A stretch of 64,000 bases of DNA. It comes from Rhodospirillaceae bacterium. GTDB lineage: Bacteria; Pseudomonadota; Alphaproteobacteria; Rhodospirillales; UBA2165. The translations under genes were made by a program, and so were the position numbers. This document shows, piece by piece, positions 16,468-26,341 of this stretch; the stretch's first letter is position 1, and each line of letters begins with the position of its first letter. Below the pieces are notes generated by a model. That model did not search any database. It had not been told where the DNA came from and saw only the letters and a list, made by a program, of their open reading frames with translations. The stretch spans positions 95,714 to 159,713 of the forward strand of contig JABIHH010000083.1 of assembly GCA_018649725.1 (NCBI GenBank), written 5' to 3'.

Positions 16468-18771
16468 TTAGTTAAATACAAATATTGGGCTGCTCCAGGC
16501 TTGGAAGCCATCTTCCGTTGTCACGCAGACCCAAACCGGGTTATCACCTGACGCGGTTAAATCTATCTGCACCTCCCCCGCAAGTGATCGATGCGGGTTT
16601 TTATCCGGCAAGCGCATAATTCTAAGCTTTCTTTCCAATCCTCCGCAATCAAGAATGCGGTCTTCAATACCCATTTCTGCCAATTCACAGGATAAAGTGC
16701 CGTGATTTGTCTCTAAAGCAAGCTCAACATCCTCATTGGTATCAAGCCAGACATCAAAGCCGCCATAATTACCGGTGGTGATCGCATCCCATTTGACTTT
16801 GCTGTCGCCATCCACTTCCAGCAGTCGTTCATGGTTCCAAGCGTTGATTTTCTCCATGCGCGTGATCTTAGCATTTTTAAAGACCGCCTCGCCGATCCAG
16901 CTGGTATTGCGCCCGCGCCCGCGATATTCCGCGCCGCTCCAGATTACCCGGTAGCGATTGCCAAGATCGCTTTTGTCATAACCACGCAGCGTTTCAACCA
17001 CATCCATACCATTGCGTATTTCAATACGTTCAATCGGCGTCGGTGATTTCACATCAACAGCGATGGTCACTTTATTGTCCGTCGTTTGAACAATATCGCC
17101 CATCATCGCGGCTTTCGCATCGACTGACTTGGTCGTCTCATAGACATTCGGATCAAGATCAAAAAGTTGGCTGGTACTGTCAAAATGCGCATCTACAGTC
17201 ATATGGAGCCGGTTGCCGGTGGTGCCATAGTGATGACGTTTGCGGAGACAATCGAAAATACCATCGCGAGTCAGCTCTTCTGTCAGGAAACAAGTGAGCC
17301 CGCCATAAGCGCCAAACATTGAGGCACCGGGATAGCTCGCTCCCGGCCGCCCTTTATGACCATCGCTGTTGCAGACAACGCCTGAGCGATGACCGAGCGG
17401 GAAGCCATCCGTCAGCAGCCATTCAAATGTGCCCCAGGCTGAATGGATTTCCATTGCCGTCTCGATCTTGGCATCATGGGCAAAGGTGATATCGGCATAG
17501 CGGCCACCGACATGGGCATAGGCGAGACAATCTTCATCTTTGAGCGCTTCAAACAGTTCGCGCGCATCATTGGTATCGGTATCAATGTCTGACTGATCGG
17601 GCAGTAAGGCATGAGACGAACGTCTAATTTGACGGCCTTCTTCGCGGAAATAGATATTTCGATCGCCACCGACCGACGTGTTGCCTGACCATTCATAGCC
17701 CGGGAATGTAACGAACCGATTGTCCTGATGATAGCTCGCCGTTAGCTCATTGAGATAGGCCCAAAACGCATTATTGACCTGAAAGTCATTGGCTTGGTGG
17801 CTAATGACATCGAGAAACGCCAGATCGCGGGCAAAATCAAAATACTCCCTGGAATTTGTCGCCCCGATGGACTCACCGCTTTGACCATGGAGATCACCCC
17901 AATAGCCGCCATAAGCGCCCGCTTCAATAATCAACGGTCCAGCTTCACACAACGGCGCATCGCTATCAGCATCAAATATGGTAATCCGCAACTCGCCCTC
18001 TTCCGCGACGGAGAGCTTTTCGAACTGGAGGGACTTCTGGCCTTTGGTAAAACTGGCGGTTTCGGGCAAATTGGTCACCGGTAAGCTGGCTTCGATCCGC
18101 AAATTGGCTTCGACAAGATCAGACGGATTACCCCACTCATCTTCGGCTTTGATACCAAGCTGAAAACTCTCACCCGGGCGCCTCAGCGTTGAGACTGCCG
18201 CCCGCCAGTTAATGGGATCACCGGGGACAATCGAGATCGCGGGTTTGTCTAGGATCGGCACGTAATGGCCGACGGCACAAGCATCGACCAATACTTTGAA
18301 CTCGAAACCGCTTTCAACAAAGGTTTGCATTTTAAAGCCGGGCGAGCCGCCGGATGTATCACCAAAAGTGAGCGTGATCGTATCCCCTTCTGATAAATAA
18401 CCGCCCGATATACCAACGGTGAGCGCCTTCATCCAGGGACGAGAATGCCCGACATTTTCAAATCCAAGTTTTGGGTACGTGCCGAGACTGGTCACGGCTG
18501 TGACATAATTTGGCGCTTTCGGATCGGTCATTTGCAACCCGCCCCAATCGCCAAAAAATCTAAAGACAATGCGAATACTGCCATTGTCATCCAAGCCAAA
18601 CCGCCCAACCGTATAGGTCAGTGTAAAGGTCTGGTGAGAGCGTACTTGAAAGGCCCCTTCCGGCGAGAGCTCGGCTCGGCCATAAAGCACAGGATCCTCG
18701 GTCGGAGCGGCAGCGGGCCAAACCTCGCCAACGAGTTCTGAATCCACAATATTTGTATTACGTTCCGCCAT
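16468..18771 (-). CDS. DUF3604 family protein (PHP-like metal hydrolase fold)
   Basis: 767 residues, no signal peptide. The first ~290 residues are beta-rich (Ig-like repeats); the catalytic-looking part starts at YWGDLHGQSGES, the DUF3604 equivalent of the PHP-type DLHxH motif, and continues with DVISHQANDF, TFPGYEWSG, AYAHVGGRYAD, SAWGTFEW and NSDGHKGRPG, all His/Asp/Glu-rich and probably metal-binding. A beta-rich tail follows. The family has no settled function but is often found in sulfatase and aryl-compound loci. It is 3 bp after marR and is the first enzyme of the operon. Confidence 0.75.
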   Translation of the reverse strand: MAERNTNIVDSELVGEVWPAAAPTEDPVLYGRAELSPEGAFQVRSHQTFTLTYTVGRFGLDDNGSIRIVFRFFGDWGGLQMTDPKAPNYVTAVTSLGTYPKLGFENVGHSRPWMKALTVGISGGYLSEGDTITLTFGDTSGGSPGFKMQTFVESGFEFKVLVDACAVGHYVPILDKPAISIVPGDPINWRAAVSTLRRPGESFQLGIKAEDEWGNPSDLVEANLRIEASLPVTNLPETASFTKGQKSLQFEKLSVAEEGELRITIFDADSDAPLCEAGPLIIEAGAYGGYWGDLHGQSGESIGATNSREYFDFARDLAFLDVISHQANDFQVNNAFWAYLNELTASYHQDNRFVTFPGYEWSGNTSVGGDRNIYFREEGRQIRRSSHALLPDQSDIDTDTNDARELFEALKDEDCLAYAHVGGRYADITFAHDAKIETAMEIHSAWGTFEWLLTDGFPLGHRSGVVCNSDGHKGRPGASYPGASMFGAYGGLTCFLTEELTRDGIFDCLRKRHHYGTTGNRLHMTVDAHFDSTSQLFDLDPNVYETTKSVDAKAAMMGDIVQTTDNKVTIAVDVKSPTPIERIEIRNGMDVVETLRGYDKSDLGNRYRVIWSGAEYRGRGRNTSWIGEAVFKNAKITRMEKINAWNHERLLEVDGDSKVKWDAITTGNYGGFDVWLDTNEDVELALETNHGTLSCELAEMGIEDRILDCGGLERKLRIMRLPDKNPHRSLAGEVQIDLTASGDNPVWVCVTTEDGFQAWSSPIFVFN

Positions 18772-18774
18772 GGA

Positions 18775-19236
18775 TCAGGACCTTTCAGTTTCCTGCAACA
18801 ATTCTTCGATCACACCGTTGAGCTTGGTCAAAATGATTGGCAGCGATCTACGCTCGGAAGCCGTGAGGGAGGCCAAAATTTTCTGCTCTCGGGCATCAGA
18901 AAGTTCTTTGATCTTTCCATAAATTTCATACCCCTTATCAGTCATCACCAAAACAGTGCTGCGCTTATCTTTCTTATCCGTTATCTCCCGGACACGACCA
19001 GTCCGCACAAGCTTTTTGATGGCGCGGCTGACATTGCCTTTATCCATCAAGGTCGTCTCACATATTTCGCGTGCGGTGCCTTCTCCATTTCCAGCCAACA
19101 CAGCTAAAATGCGCCATTCCTGAACACCGACCTCAAAATTTTCCGAATAAATGCGTGATCCCCACATTCCCATTTTATTCGCCAGATTCTGTATCCGATA
19201 TGCCAACCGGTCTCTTATATCAAATTCTTTTGCCAT
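18775..19236 (-). CDS. MarR-family transcriptional regulator
   Basis: 153 residues from the ATG at 19236 (GAAGG four bases upstream). It has the winged-helix DNA-binding core of MarR: EWRILAVLAGNGEGTAREI, then the recognition helix MDKGNVSRAIKKLVRTGRV and a wing with DKKDKRSTVLVMTDKGYEIY. MarR proteins usually repress divergent and downstream genes and release DNA on binding a phenolic ligand. Being first in the operon and divergent from a second sulfatase, it probably controls both, sensing an aromatic acid (inference). Confidence 0.9.
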   Translation of the reverse strand: MAKEFDIRDRLAYRIQNLANKMGMWGSRIYSENFEVGVQEWRILAVLAGNGEGTAREICETTLMDKGNVSRAIKKLVRTGRVREITDKKDKRSTVLVMTDKGYEIYGKIKELSDAREQKILASLTASERRSLPIILTKLNGVIEELLQETERS

Positions 19237-19277
19237 AGAACCTTCAGAACCCTCCTTGATCCTGTCATTGGCAAATC

Positions 19278-19304
19278 TTGACAAAAATTGCTTGTTGTGA
19301 CAAC
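19278..19304. promoter_or_regulatory. Candidate MarR operator in the marR/sulfatase divergent region
   Basis: The 95-bp gap between the divergent marR and sulfatase genes contains the perfect 11-bp dyad GTTGT-G-ACAAC (19294-19304). On the reverse strand the dyad contains TTGTCA, a possible -35 box for marR, with CAAGAT 17 bases on. TTGACA on the forward strand at 19278-19283 could serve the sulfatase, although no well-spaced -10 follows. MarR sites are typically short AT-rich dyads of this kind. Confidence 0.4.
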
Positions 19305-19331
19305 GATTTTAATAATCACCGGGGATATTAA

Positions 19332-20861
19332 ATGAAACCGAACATTCTTTTAATTACGTCTGATCAACATCGTGCTGATTGCTTTGGATTTGAAGGCCGC
19401 AATATCAAGACACCCAATCTTGATGCCTTGGCCCACAGTGGCACCCGGTTTAGCAACTGCATTACACCGAATGTCGTTTGTCAGCCCGCCCGCGCTTCCA
19501 TGCTTACCGGCCTTCTGCCGCTCAGCCATGGCGTCTATGACAATCATGTCAGTCTCGATCCCAAAATCGGCGAGCAAGGTTGGGCAGGGTCGCTTGCCAA
19601 AAACGGTTATCAAAGCGCTTTTATCGGCAAAGCACATTTTGGCGAACATCCAGAATGCACGCCCTATGGCTCACCGGAAAGCCGAGAAGGGTCAGCTGGC
19701 TTTCCAGAGACTTGGAACGGCCCCTATATGGGCTTTGAGCATGTTGAGCTGATGATCCTCGGTCACTGGCATGATCTATTGCCGTGCGAAGAGCCGCCGC
19801 GGGGACACCATTTTGAACGTTGGTTCTGGGGCCACGGCGAAGACGGTGAAGCCTGGAAATTATGGGCGGAGGATTTCGGTCCCAAGCAGGAAGCCGCCCA
19901 AACTTGGTTTTCCAAATTACCGGCAGAATGGCACTCAACCACTTGGGTCACCGACCAAACGATAAAATATTTAGACCAGCAGGATGGCTCGGAGCCGTTT
20001 TGCCTATGGGCCTCTTATCCCGACCCCCACCACCCCTTTGATTGCCCGGAACCTTGGAGCCGCCTGCATCACGAAGATGAGGTGGTGATCGCCAAGCACC
20101 ACCAACGTGACTTGGATCAACGTCCCTGGTGGCACCGCGCGTCGCTCGAGAGTGTCCCGCAAGCCAAAAGGCAAAGAGAGAAGACACTCCGCGAAGAATA
20201 TTCCCGCATCCCCCCACAAACCGATAAACAGCTCCGTCAGATGACCGCAAATTATTTTGGCGAGCTTGCCTTTATCGATGATGGCGTCGGACGCATATTG
20301 CAACAGCTCGAAGACAGCGGAATGGCCGAAAATACCATCGTTATTTTCACCTCTGACCATGGCGATCTGTTGGGCGATCATGGCCTCTATCTAAAAGGAC
20401 CGACACCTTATGAAGGTCTCTTACGGCTCGGCTTTATTGCCAAGGGACCCGGCATCCCGGAAAACAAAGTCGTCGATGAACCTGTCTCAACAAATGATCT
20501 GGCAGCGAGTTTTTACGATTGGGCCGATATCGAGAAACCGGCAAATATTCAAAGCCAATCTTTGCGCCCGCTTTTGGAAGGCGGGCAAGAAACCCGCGAC
20601 GTCGCCTATAGCGAATGGAACCAACAGCCCAGCCGAACCGGGGTCGAGTTGAACCTACGCACCGTCCGCGCCAAGACCGCCAAGCTCACACTGGAACTCA
20701 TCTCTGGCGAAGGAGAAATGTATGATCTGGCGGAAGATCCGGATGAAATGGTGAACCGGTTTAACGATCCCGGTAAGGCAAGCTTGCAAAAGGAACTCAG
20801 CGATATGATTCAAGCCCGGCCGGGCGATTTCCTCGAAGACTTACCGGAGCATGAGGCCTAA
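19332..20861 (+). CDS. Type I sulfatase (formylglycine-dependent), second copy
   Basis: 509 residues. Cys50 in VVCQPARASMLTG is the CxPxR formylglycine site; metal-site motifs are LLITSDQHRADCFGF at the start and IFTSDHGDLLGDHG near residue 340; FIGKAHFGEH is also family-typical. No signal peptide. It is divergent from marR and only distantly similar to the reverse-strand sulfatase, with a different CxPxR context, so the two may act on different sulfate esters. Its 3' end converges with the ring-cleavage dioxygenase gene, 15 bp away. Confidence 0.92.
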   Translation: MKPNILLITSDQHRADCFGFEGRNIKTPNLDALAHSGTRFSNCITPNVVCQPARASMLTGLLPLSHGVYDNHVSLDPKIGEQGWAGSLAKNGYQSAFIGKAHFGEHPECTPYGSPESREGSAGFPETWNGPYMGFEHVELMILGHWHDLLPCEEPPRGHHFERWFWGHGEDGEAWKLWAEDFGPKQEAAQTWFSKLPAEWHSTTWVTDQTIKYLDQQDGSEPFCLWASYPDPHHPFDCPEPWSRLHHEDEVVIAKHHQRDLDQRPWWHRASLESVPQAKRQREKTLREEYSRIPPQTDKQLRQMTANYFGELAFIDDGVGRILQQLEDSGMAENTIVIFTSDHGDLLGDHGLYLKGPTPYEGLLRLGFIAKGPGIPENKVVDEPVSTNDLAASFYDWADIEKPANIQSQSLRPLLEGGQETRDVAYSEWNQQPSRTGVELNLRTVRAKTAKLTLELISGEGEMYDLAEDPDEMVNRFNDPGKASLQKELSDMIQARPGDFLEDLPEHEA

Positions 20862-20876
20862 AAAAAGCGCGTTATT

Positions 20877-21728
20877 TTACAAGCTAAAGACAACGTTGGC
20901 CTGGCCGGTGCCAGAGCTTGGGAAATACTCACCGATCAACTCGCCCTGGCCTTCATACTTATCCCAACCCAAGGCCCCAAAAAGCATAACAGTATCGTGC
21001 ATAGCCCCTTCACCGGAACATTTTTTGGCATAGTCGGGCAGCATCTTGAGGAAGGTTTTAATATCGCCTTCCTGCCACATCTCCAGAACTCTTAGATCGA
21101 CCTGGCGGTTAAATTCGCTGGAGATCGTGAAGGTGCCGTTATTTTCTTCATAGATATCGTTTTCCCAAATTTGGTGGGAGAGCGACCCGGATGCCAGGAG
21201 CACCACCTTACTATCGCTTTCATCAATCGCTTCACGGATCGCTTCACCTAGTTTACGCGACGCTTCCTGGCTATGAACCGTGCACCAACCGGCAATCGAC
21301 ACCACCTTCAAATCAGCCTCTTCATTCATATAGCGCATCGGCACCAGAGTGCCGTATTCCAGATCAAGGGAATCGATTTGATGGGACAGTGTATAGACAC
21401 CCTTATCTTGGGCCTTCTGGGCAATGGCAGCGCCCAGCGCCGGCTCGCCCTTATAATCATAGGTCATGTTTTGAATAAACTGCGGAAACTCGTGGCTAGT
21501 GAAAACACCTTTAAAGCGGGTATTGGCATTCACATGGTAGGCAGCGTTGACCAACCAATGGGTATCAATGACGACAGCGGTGTCAGCCCCTGCTGCTCGC
21601 GCGCGGCGACCAATTTCTTTTAAACCCTCAATGGCTTGATCACGTTTCCCATGGATCGGACCGGGCTGCTCCGACATAATCATTGTCGGCACATGGGTCA
21701 CCTTTGCCGCATAAACCAATTCACCCAT
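20877..21728 (-). CDS. Class III extradiol ring-cleavage dioxygenase (HpaD/LigB-like)
   Basis: 283 residues of the LigB superfamily. Probable iron ligands are His12 (KVTHVPTM) and His57 (VIDTHWLV); LLASGSLSHQIWEN contains the catalytic His of this fold. The best match by eye is 3,4-dihydroxyphenylacetate 2,3-dioxygenase, which opens catechol rings next to the diol. It is the last gene of the IclR-headed operon after the transhydroxylase and CoA-transferase subunit, so its substrate is probably a trihydroxybenzene or catechol made by the preceding enzymes (inference). Confidence 0.83.
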   Translation of the reverse strand: MGELVYAAKVTHVPTMIMSEQPGPIHGKRDQAIEGLKEIGRRARAAGADTAVVIDTHWLVNAAYHVNANTRFKGVFTSHEFPQFIQNMTYDYKGEPALGAAIAQKAQDKGVYTLSHQIDSLDLEYGTLVPMRYMNEEADLKVVSIAGWCTVHSQEASRKLGEAIREAIDESDSKVVLLASGSLSHQIWENDIYEENNGTFTISSEFNRQVDLRVLEMWQEGDIKTFLKMLPDYAKKCSGEGAMHDTVMLFGALGWDKYEGQGELIGEYFPSSGTGQANVVFSL

Positions 21729-21802
21729 TGCTCAAATGCTCCTCATTATAAATTGATGAAGCACAAACTATCGGGAATTAACGCGGTGGTATTTGACTGA
21801 TA

Positions 21803-22483
21803 TCAAGAGATATAATTAGGCACGTCCAGTTGAACGACCCGGTCGACAAATATACCGGGCGTGATGATGGCTTCTGGATCGAGATCGCCAAGCTCGACAA
21901 TTTCATCAACTTGCACAACTGTCGTCTTGCCGTTCATCGCCATCGACGGCGCAAAATTTCGGGCGGATTTATCATAGGTAAGATTACCCCAGCGATCTGC
22001 CTGCTTGGCTTTGATCATAGCAAAATCAGCATGGAGGGGATGCTCCAAAACAAAATCCTTGCCATCAAACTGGCGGGTTTCCTTGCCTTCGGCGAGCTTG
22101 GTGCCAAAAGAGGTCGGTGTGTAAAAGCCGCCAATGCCAGCGCCACCTGCCCGAATACGCTCACTCAAGGTTCCTTGCGGTACAATCTCAAGCTCTATCT
22201 CGCCAACGGCATAGAGATCTTTAACAACGGCTTTTTTTGCTGCCGTCGGAAAGGAGCAGATAACTTTGGTAACGCGGCGTTCAGCAATGAGCTTGGCTAG
22301 CCCGTGATAAGCCTCACCGGCATTGTTTGAGATAATGGTTAAATCTTTGGCCCCTTGATCAATAACCGCTTCCATTAAGAGGCTTGGCGCACCTGCTTCA
22401 CCAAAGCCACTGACCATTATGGTCGAGCCATCCTCGATGCCGGCAACTGCTTCTTCGATTGAGCTTACTATTTTATCTATCAT
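21803..22483 (-). CDS. 3-oxoacid CoA-transferase subunit A (orphan)
   Basis: 226 residues matching subunit A of succinyl-CoA:3-ketoacid or 3-oxoadipate CoA-transferases: MVSGFGEAGAPSLLMEAV, LTIISNNAGEAYHGLAKLI and GGFYTPTSFGT. These enzymes move CoA from succinyl-CoA to a ring-cleavage product. The catalytic glutamate lies in subunit B, and no subunit B is encoded on either side: the next gene downstream is the dioxygenase and the one upstream is the Fe-S subunit. The partner must be elsewhere or the protein has another job. Confidence 0.85.
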   Translation of the reverse strand: MIDKIVSSIEEAVAGIEDGSTIMVSGFGEAGAPSLLMEAVIDQGAKDLTIISNNAGEAYHGLAKLIAERRVTKVICSFPTAAKKAVVKDLYAVGEIELEIVPQGTLSERIRAGGAGIGGFYTPTSFGTKLAEGKETRQFDGKDFVLEHPLHADFAMIKAKQADRWGNLTYDKSARNFAPSMAMNGKTTVVQVDEIVELGDLDPEAIITPGIFVDRVVQLDVPNYIS

Positions 22484-22496
22484 CTAAAACCACCAA

Positions 22497-23348
22497 TTAA
22501 AGGCAAATTTCGCCTAAAGACACACTAGGGGAATAGCTGTCGTCTAAGCTAACGTCAATGCGTTTTTCCGCTACCCCGGTGGCATTAATGACGATCGTGT
22601 AGGCCCCACTGCCAGGCTCTAACGCCTCGAACCTAAAGTCACCAAAATAGTCCGTATCAGCCTGAGCTATTTCTGCGTCGCTTTGCAGGAGAGTGACGCT
22701 CGCCCCTTCAACGCAATCGACGATGCCGGCCTTATCTTGGGACACACTGCCGCCGATAAAGCTTTTTTGAAAGCGCGCGAGATTTTTATACCAAACTCTG
22801 GGCTTGGTGCGTAAATCCGGATGCAGTTCTTCGAGACCCTCTTGTTGGACGAGCTTGCTCATCTCCTCGTCGCTCATTTTTTTGGCGACCAAGGCATTGG
22901 TGGCACATACTTGTGGTCCGCGGGGCTCTTTCCAGCCCTCATCCAGCAAATGCGCATCAAAGAACCAGCTTTGCGGCACTTGGCTCTCTTCATTCCAGGT
23001 GATGGCACCGTAAGGACAAGCATCGACCAGATGCTGTTGGCCTTTAGATTTCACCGGATCGATTAAGACAATACCGTCGGCACGTTTCGAAATAGCCCCA
23101 TCTTTTGCCGCTTTGATGCAAGGCGCATCGTCGCAGTGCTGGCACATCTTCGGCAGATAAGCGACATCCACCATCGGCGCTTGGCCACGCACTTTTTGCT
23201 CTATCTCGATCCAGTTTTTACCCCGCCTCGGCATCTCTGCTGCATAGCCTGGGAAGGTATTGCCAACGAACTCATCCTGGCAGGCAATCGAGCAAAGCCC
23301 GCAATTGGTACATTCGGCGACATCAACGATCATGTTCCATTTGCTCAT
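22497..23348 (-). CDS. Pyrogallol-phloroglucinol transhydroxylase-type Fe-S beta subunit
   Basis: 283 residues. The N-terminal ferredoxin-like part has [11 protein letters not shown] (Cys13, 16, 19, 23), CQHCDDAPC (Cys69, 72, 77) and ACPYG (Cys111). The last ~80 residues form a beta-sandwich-like (Cna-B/transthyretin-type) domain, as in the small subunit of Pelobacter transhydroxylase and not in ordinary DMSO-reductase B subunits. Where that family carries a CxxC just before AHLLD, this protein has SWFFD, and the following Cys-containing segment keeps only Cys148, so one cluster has lost most ligands. It overlaps the start of nothing but follows the Mo subunit with a 4-bp overlap, so the two are one enzyme. 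Confidence 0.82.
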   Translation of the reverse strand: MSKWNMIVDVAECTNCGLCSIACQDEFVGNTFPGYAAEMPRRGKNWIEIEQKVRGQAPMVDVAYLPKMCQHCDDAPCIKAAKDGAISKRADGIVLIDPVKSKGQQHLVDACPYGAITWNEESQVPQSWFFDAHLLDEGWKEPRGPQVCATNALVAKKMSDEEMSKLVQQEGLEELHPDLRTKPRVWYKNLARFQKSFIGGSVSQDKAGIVDCVEGASVTLLQSDAEIAQADTDYFGDFRFEALEPGSGAYTIVINATGVAEKRIDVSLDDSYSPSVSLGEICL

Positions 23349-26341
23349 GATGTAGCCTCCGCCTGAATACTCTCAGGCTCCCGATCATTAGCCGTCCAAA
23401 GCTCAACCTCAACCAGCGCCGTGCTGCTGCCCATGGAATGGGCCTGTTTGAGCTGGCTTTTCTTGGGCGTTAAGAGATTGAGACAGCCGCCTCGGTCTGC
23501 AGATTTTCCGGGCTCTCCCACAGGATCATAATTGGCTGAAGCTTCATAACCATGGGTCAGGCCTGGCCTGAGGCGATCGGTCGGCACAGCGGCACAAATC
23601 ACCGCCCCTTGGCCATTAAAGACTCGGATTAAATCATGACGCTTAATGCCCCGCTTTTGGGCATCTTCCGAATTGATGCGCAGCACCCAGTAGTCGTGAC
23701 CGTCGACGCGCACACGGTGTTCTTCAAGGTTATTGATAAAGGCATCCTTGCCATCGCCTTGGGTATGAAAGCTGTAGCGCGGGTGCGGGGTCAGCATTTG
23801 CAGCGGATAGTCTTTGAGGTCCTCTGGGTTCCCGGCCCCTTGTGGCGCGGGAATGTATTTAGCAATGATGGGACGCTCGGGATCATTGGCATCAAAGCGT
23901 TTAAGACTTTCACATTCAAACTCGAACAATCCAGTTTGCGTTTGCAGGCCGGTCAAAAATTCATCTGTGTAATCAGACGGCAAGGGATGCGGTTCCGGCA
24001 CATCTTTTTTGCGGCCTTCATAGAACCAATTCCACGCCGTCGGCATTTTATCATCAGCCGGATTAGCCGGCAGCACGGCATAGCCTTTGCGGATAAATTC
24101 CTTCCAGCCCATCAGACTTGGTAAATCGGAGGAATCATACATCCGTTTGACCCAATCGAGCTCACTCATGCCTTCTGAGAAATAGGCAGCGAGGCCCAAC
24201 CGCTTACAAATATCGAGGAATATCTGATAGTCGGATTTAGACTCTCCTAAGGGCTCAATACATTTGTGCTGGAAGGTTATCACCCGGTGATTGAGCTGTT
24301 GCTGGCCGTGATGGGCATAGCCACCTAGCGCCGACCATTCAGAAATATCTGGGCGCTCAAAATTGGTGCAAGCCGGCAAAATGACATCAGCGAACTTCGC
24401 CTCACCCTCGTTCCAGATCGATTGATTGACGACAAACTCAAGCTTGTCAGAGCGATACATCTCAACAAAGCGGTTCGAATCCGGCATCGTGCTGAGGATC
24501 GAGCCGCCATATTTGTAGAGCATCTTGACCGGCGAATGACCAGGCTTGGGATAGCCGAATTTGGTGAACTGATTTTCGATGGTTGAACCATCCCAGAGAT
24601 AGCCCTCAGCCTTGCCTTCCAATATTGCTTCAGCGAAGTGGAGGCGCGGGATGACTTGGCTTACGGTATTCATACTGGGCAGGCTCGGCATACGCTGATA
24701 ATGGGCGATTGCCGCGGAGGTGTTCCGAAGATCCCCCGACATGCCGCCATCGGCATAACCTGGGAAATAGAAATTAAGATCAACCGGCGTGCCATATTGC
24801 ATATTGCCAAGGCCCACGCCGGGGCGACCTAAGCCTTGCATCGCGGCCAAGCACACCATCATGCGCGCCCACTGGGAGCCCGTCGCATTGCGGCATGCGC
24901 CACCATGGCCATTGCCACCACCGCCGCAGGAGAGATAAGTGCGCTTGCTGCCCCATTTTCTGGCGAGCGCCCGAATATCGCGGGCCGCCAAACCGGTTTG
25001 CTCGGCTCCCCATTCCGGGGTTTTCGGGATGTCGTCTTCTTTGCCCAATACATAATCGCGCCACATATCAAAACCATGGGTTCGGTTTTCGATAAACCAC
25101 TTGTCGTAAAGACCTTCGGTGATCCAGACATGGGCAATTGCCAAGGCAAGTGCCGGTGACGTCGTTGGTTTTGGGGCCAACCATTTACCGCCCAGCAATT
25201 GAGCCGTGTCATTGTAGTATGGATCGATATGAACCATTTCGATATCGGTATCTTTGAGCCATTGCCGACGGATGGTGCCTTCCTGGGCCGAATAACTGTT
25301 CGTGCCTTCGGGATTGGACGCCCAAAACACGACCATTTCGGAATTCGTCAACAGATCTTCAACACCGCCATAGGTCTCCGTCTCACCAACCCGCAACGTA
25401 TAGCCGTAGTGATGGGACGCGCCCCAGTACCAGCCTTCCCAACTATCCGGGTTGTGATGTATGCGGGTCATGCCGACCGCATTGATGAAGCGGTTATTGG
25501 CACTCAGGTAATAACCGATATTGCCCCAGGTGTGGTGCGAGCCATGAGAGTTGGCAATCGCTCCCGGTCCATGCTCGCGCTTCATCCGTTTGATTTCGCC
25601 TGCGACAATATCAAGTGCCTCATCCCAGCTGATGCGTTCATAACCGGAAACACCGCGGTTCTGATAGTTGCGTTCGCTCACCGGCACTGTGGGATCAAAA
25701 TCCACCCGCTTCAGCGGATAAAGCAAGCGGTCCGGCGAATAGATCATCGATTTCCAATTTAGCGCATGCGGGGCGAGTGTGGTCTTGCGCGGCGGCTTAA
25801 AAGTTTTACCGCGCGCCTCAATGGTCCAGCCTTCAGGATCGCTGTCATCAAATTCAATCGGCGTCATTCGAAGGATCTTGCCGTCTTTGACATAAACAAA
25901 GAGCGGTCCGCCATTGGTCATATTGGTATAGCGCATCACGCCATTTGGCATTTGAGCGCCGTATTTCCAACCGACCGTCTGAGTCATCAAGATCGTCTGC
26001 GTAAACCAATTTGTTAGCTCATCCGGGCCCGCGAGATCGATGTAGAAATCCCGCAGCGCATTAATCTGCTCCAACTGCCTAATCGGCGGCATGAGCAGTT
26101 TAGCGGCAATGACAGCGTCTTTGAAGGTCAGCACGACTTCTGCATCGGGATGAATACCGGATTTCGAAATAACCTTGCCATCTTTGAATTGATACCAGCG
26201 ACCGACTTTACCGTTCCTGGTCCGCAGCTGAGCGGTGAAGTTTTTCTCTTTTAGGCGCGCGAGGAAAGCAGAATGCCGCCATGCCGTGAGGCGCAGCATC
26301 CAGCTTAGGCCGAAAAGGATCAGGCTGAATTTCATTTTCAA
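23345..26341 (-). CDS. Pyrogallol-phloroglucinol transhydroxylase-like molybdopterin oxidoreductase, alpha subunit, with N-terminal SCP2-like domain
   Basis: 998 residues. From about residue 130 it matches the large subunit of the DMSO-reductase-family enzyme pyrogallol hydroxytransferase, which moves hydroxyl groups between trihydroxybenzenes. HNPDSWEGW (Asp299, Ser300) and [10 protein letters not shown] (His269) and FPGYADGG (Tyr529) fall at a constant offset of 125 residues from the Pelobacter residues His144, Asp174, Ser175 (Mo ligand) and Tyr404 as I recall them. There is no N-terminal Fe-S motif and no Tat signal, as in that family. Residues 30-120 ([29 protein letters not shown]) look like an SCP2 sterol-carrier fold and are an extra domain. 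It overlaps the quinone reductase gene by 4 bp. Confidence 0.85.
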   Translation of the reverse strand: MKMKFSLILFGLSWMLRLTAWRHSAFLARLKEKNFTAQLRTRNGKVGRWYQFKDGKVISKSGIHPDAEVVLTFKDAVIAAKLLMPPIRQLEQINALRDFYIDLAGPDELTNWFTQTILMTQTVGWKYGAQMPNGVMRYTNMTNGGPLFVYVKDGKILRMTPIEFDDSDPEGWTIEARGKTFKPPRKTTLAPHALNWKSMIYSPDRLLYPLKRVDFDPTVPVSERNYQNRGVSGYERISWDEALDIVAGEIKRMKREHGPGAIANSHGSHHTWGNIGYYLSANNRFINAVGMTRIHHNPDSWEGWYWGASHHYGYTLRVGETETYGGVEDLLTNSEMVVFWASNPEGTNSYSAQEGTIRRQWLKDTDIEMVHIDPYYNDTAQLLGGKWLAPKPTTSPALALAIAHVWITEGLYDKWFIENRTHGFDMWRDYVLGKEDDIPKTPEWGAEQTGLAARDIRALARKWGSKRTYLSCGGGGNGHGGACRNATGSQWARMMVCLAAMQGLGRPGVGLGNMQYGTPVDLNFYFPGYADGGMSGDLRNTSAAIAHYQRMPSLPSMNTVSQVIPRLHFAEAILEGKAEGYLWDGSTIENQFTKFGYPKPGHSPVKMLYKYGGSILSTMPDSNRFVEMYRSDKLEFVVNQSIWNEGEAKFADVILPACTNFERPDISEWSALGGYAHHGQQQLNHRVITFQHKCIEPLGESKSDYQIFLDICKRLGLAAYFSEGMSELDWVKRMYDSSDLPSLMGWKEFIRKGYAVLPANPADDKMPTAWNWFYEGRKKDVPEPHPLPSDYTDEFLTGLQTQTGLFEFECESLKRFDANDPERPIIAKYIPAPQGAGNPEDLKDYPLQMLTPHPRYSFHTQGDGKDAFINNLEEHRVRVDGHDYWVLRINSEDAQKRGIKRHDLIRVFNGQGAVICAAVPTDRLRPGLTHGYEASANYDPVGEPGKSADRGGCLNLLTPKKSQLKQAHSMGSSTALVEVELWTANDREPESIQAEATS

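Noticed and set aside
25199..25762. 187-codon forward open frame
   Set aside because: Antisense to the molybdenum subunit, no recognisable domain; shadow.
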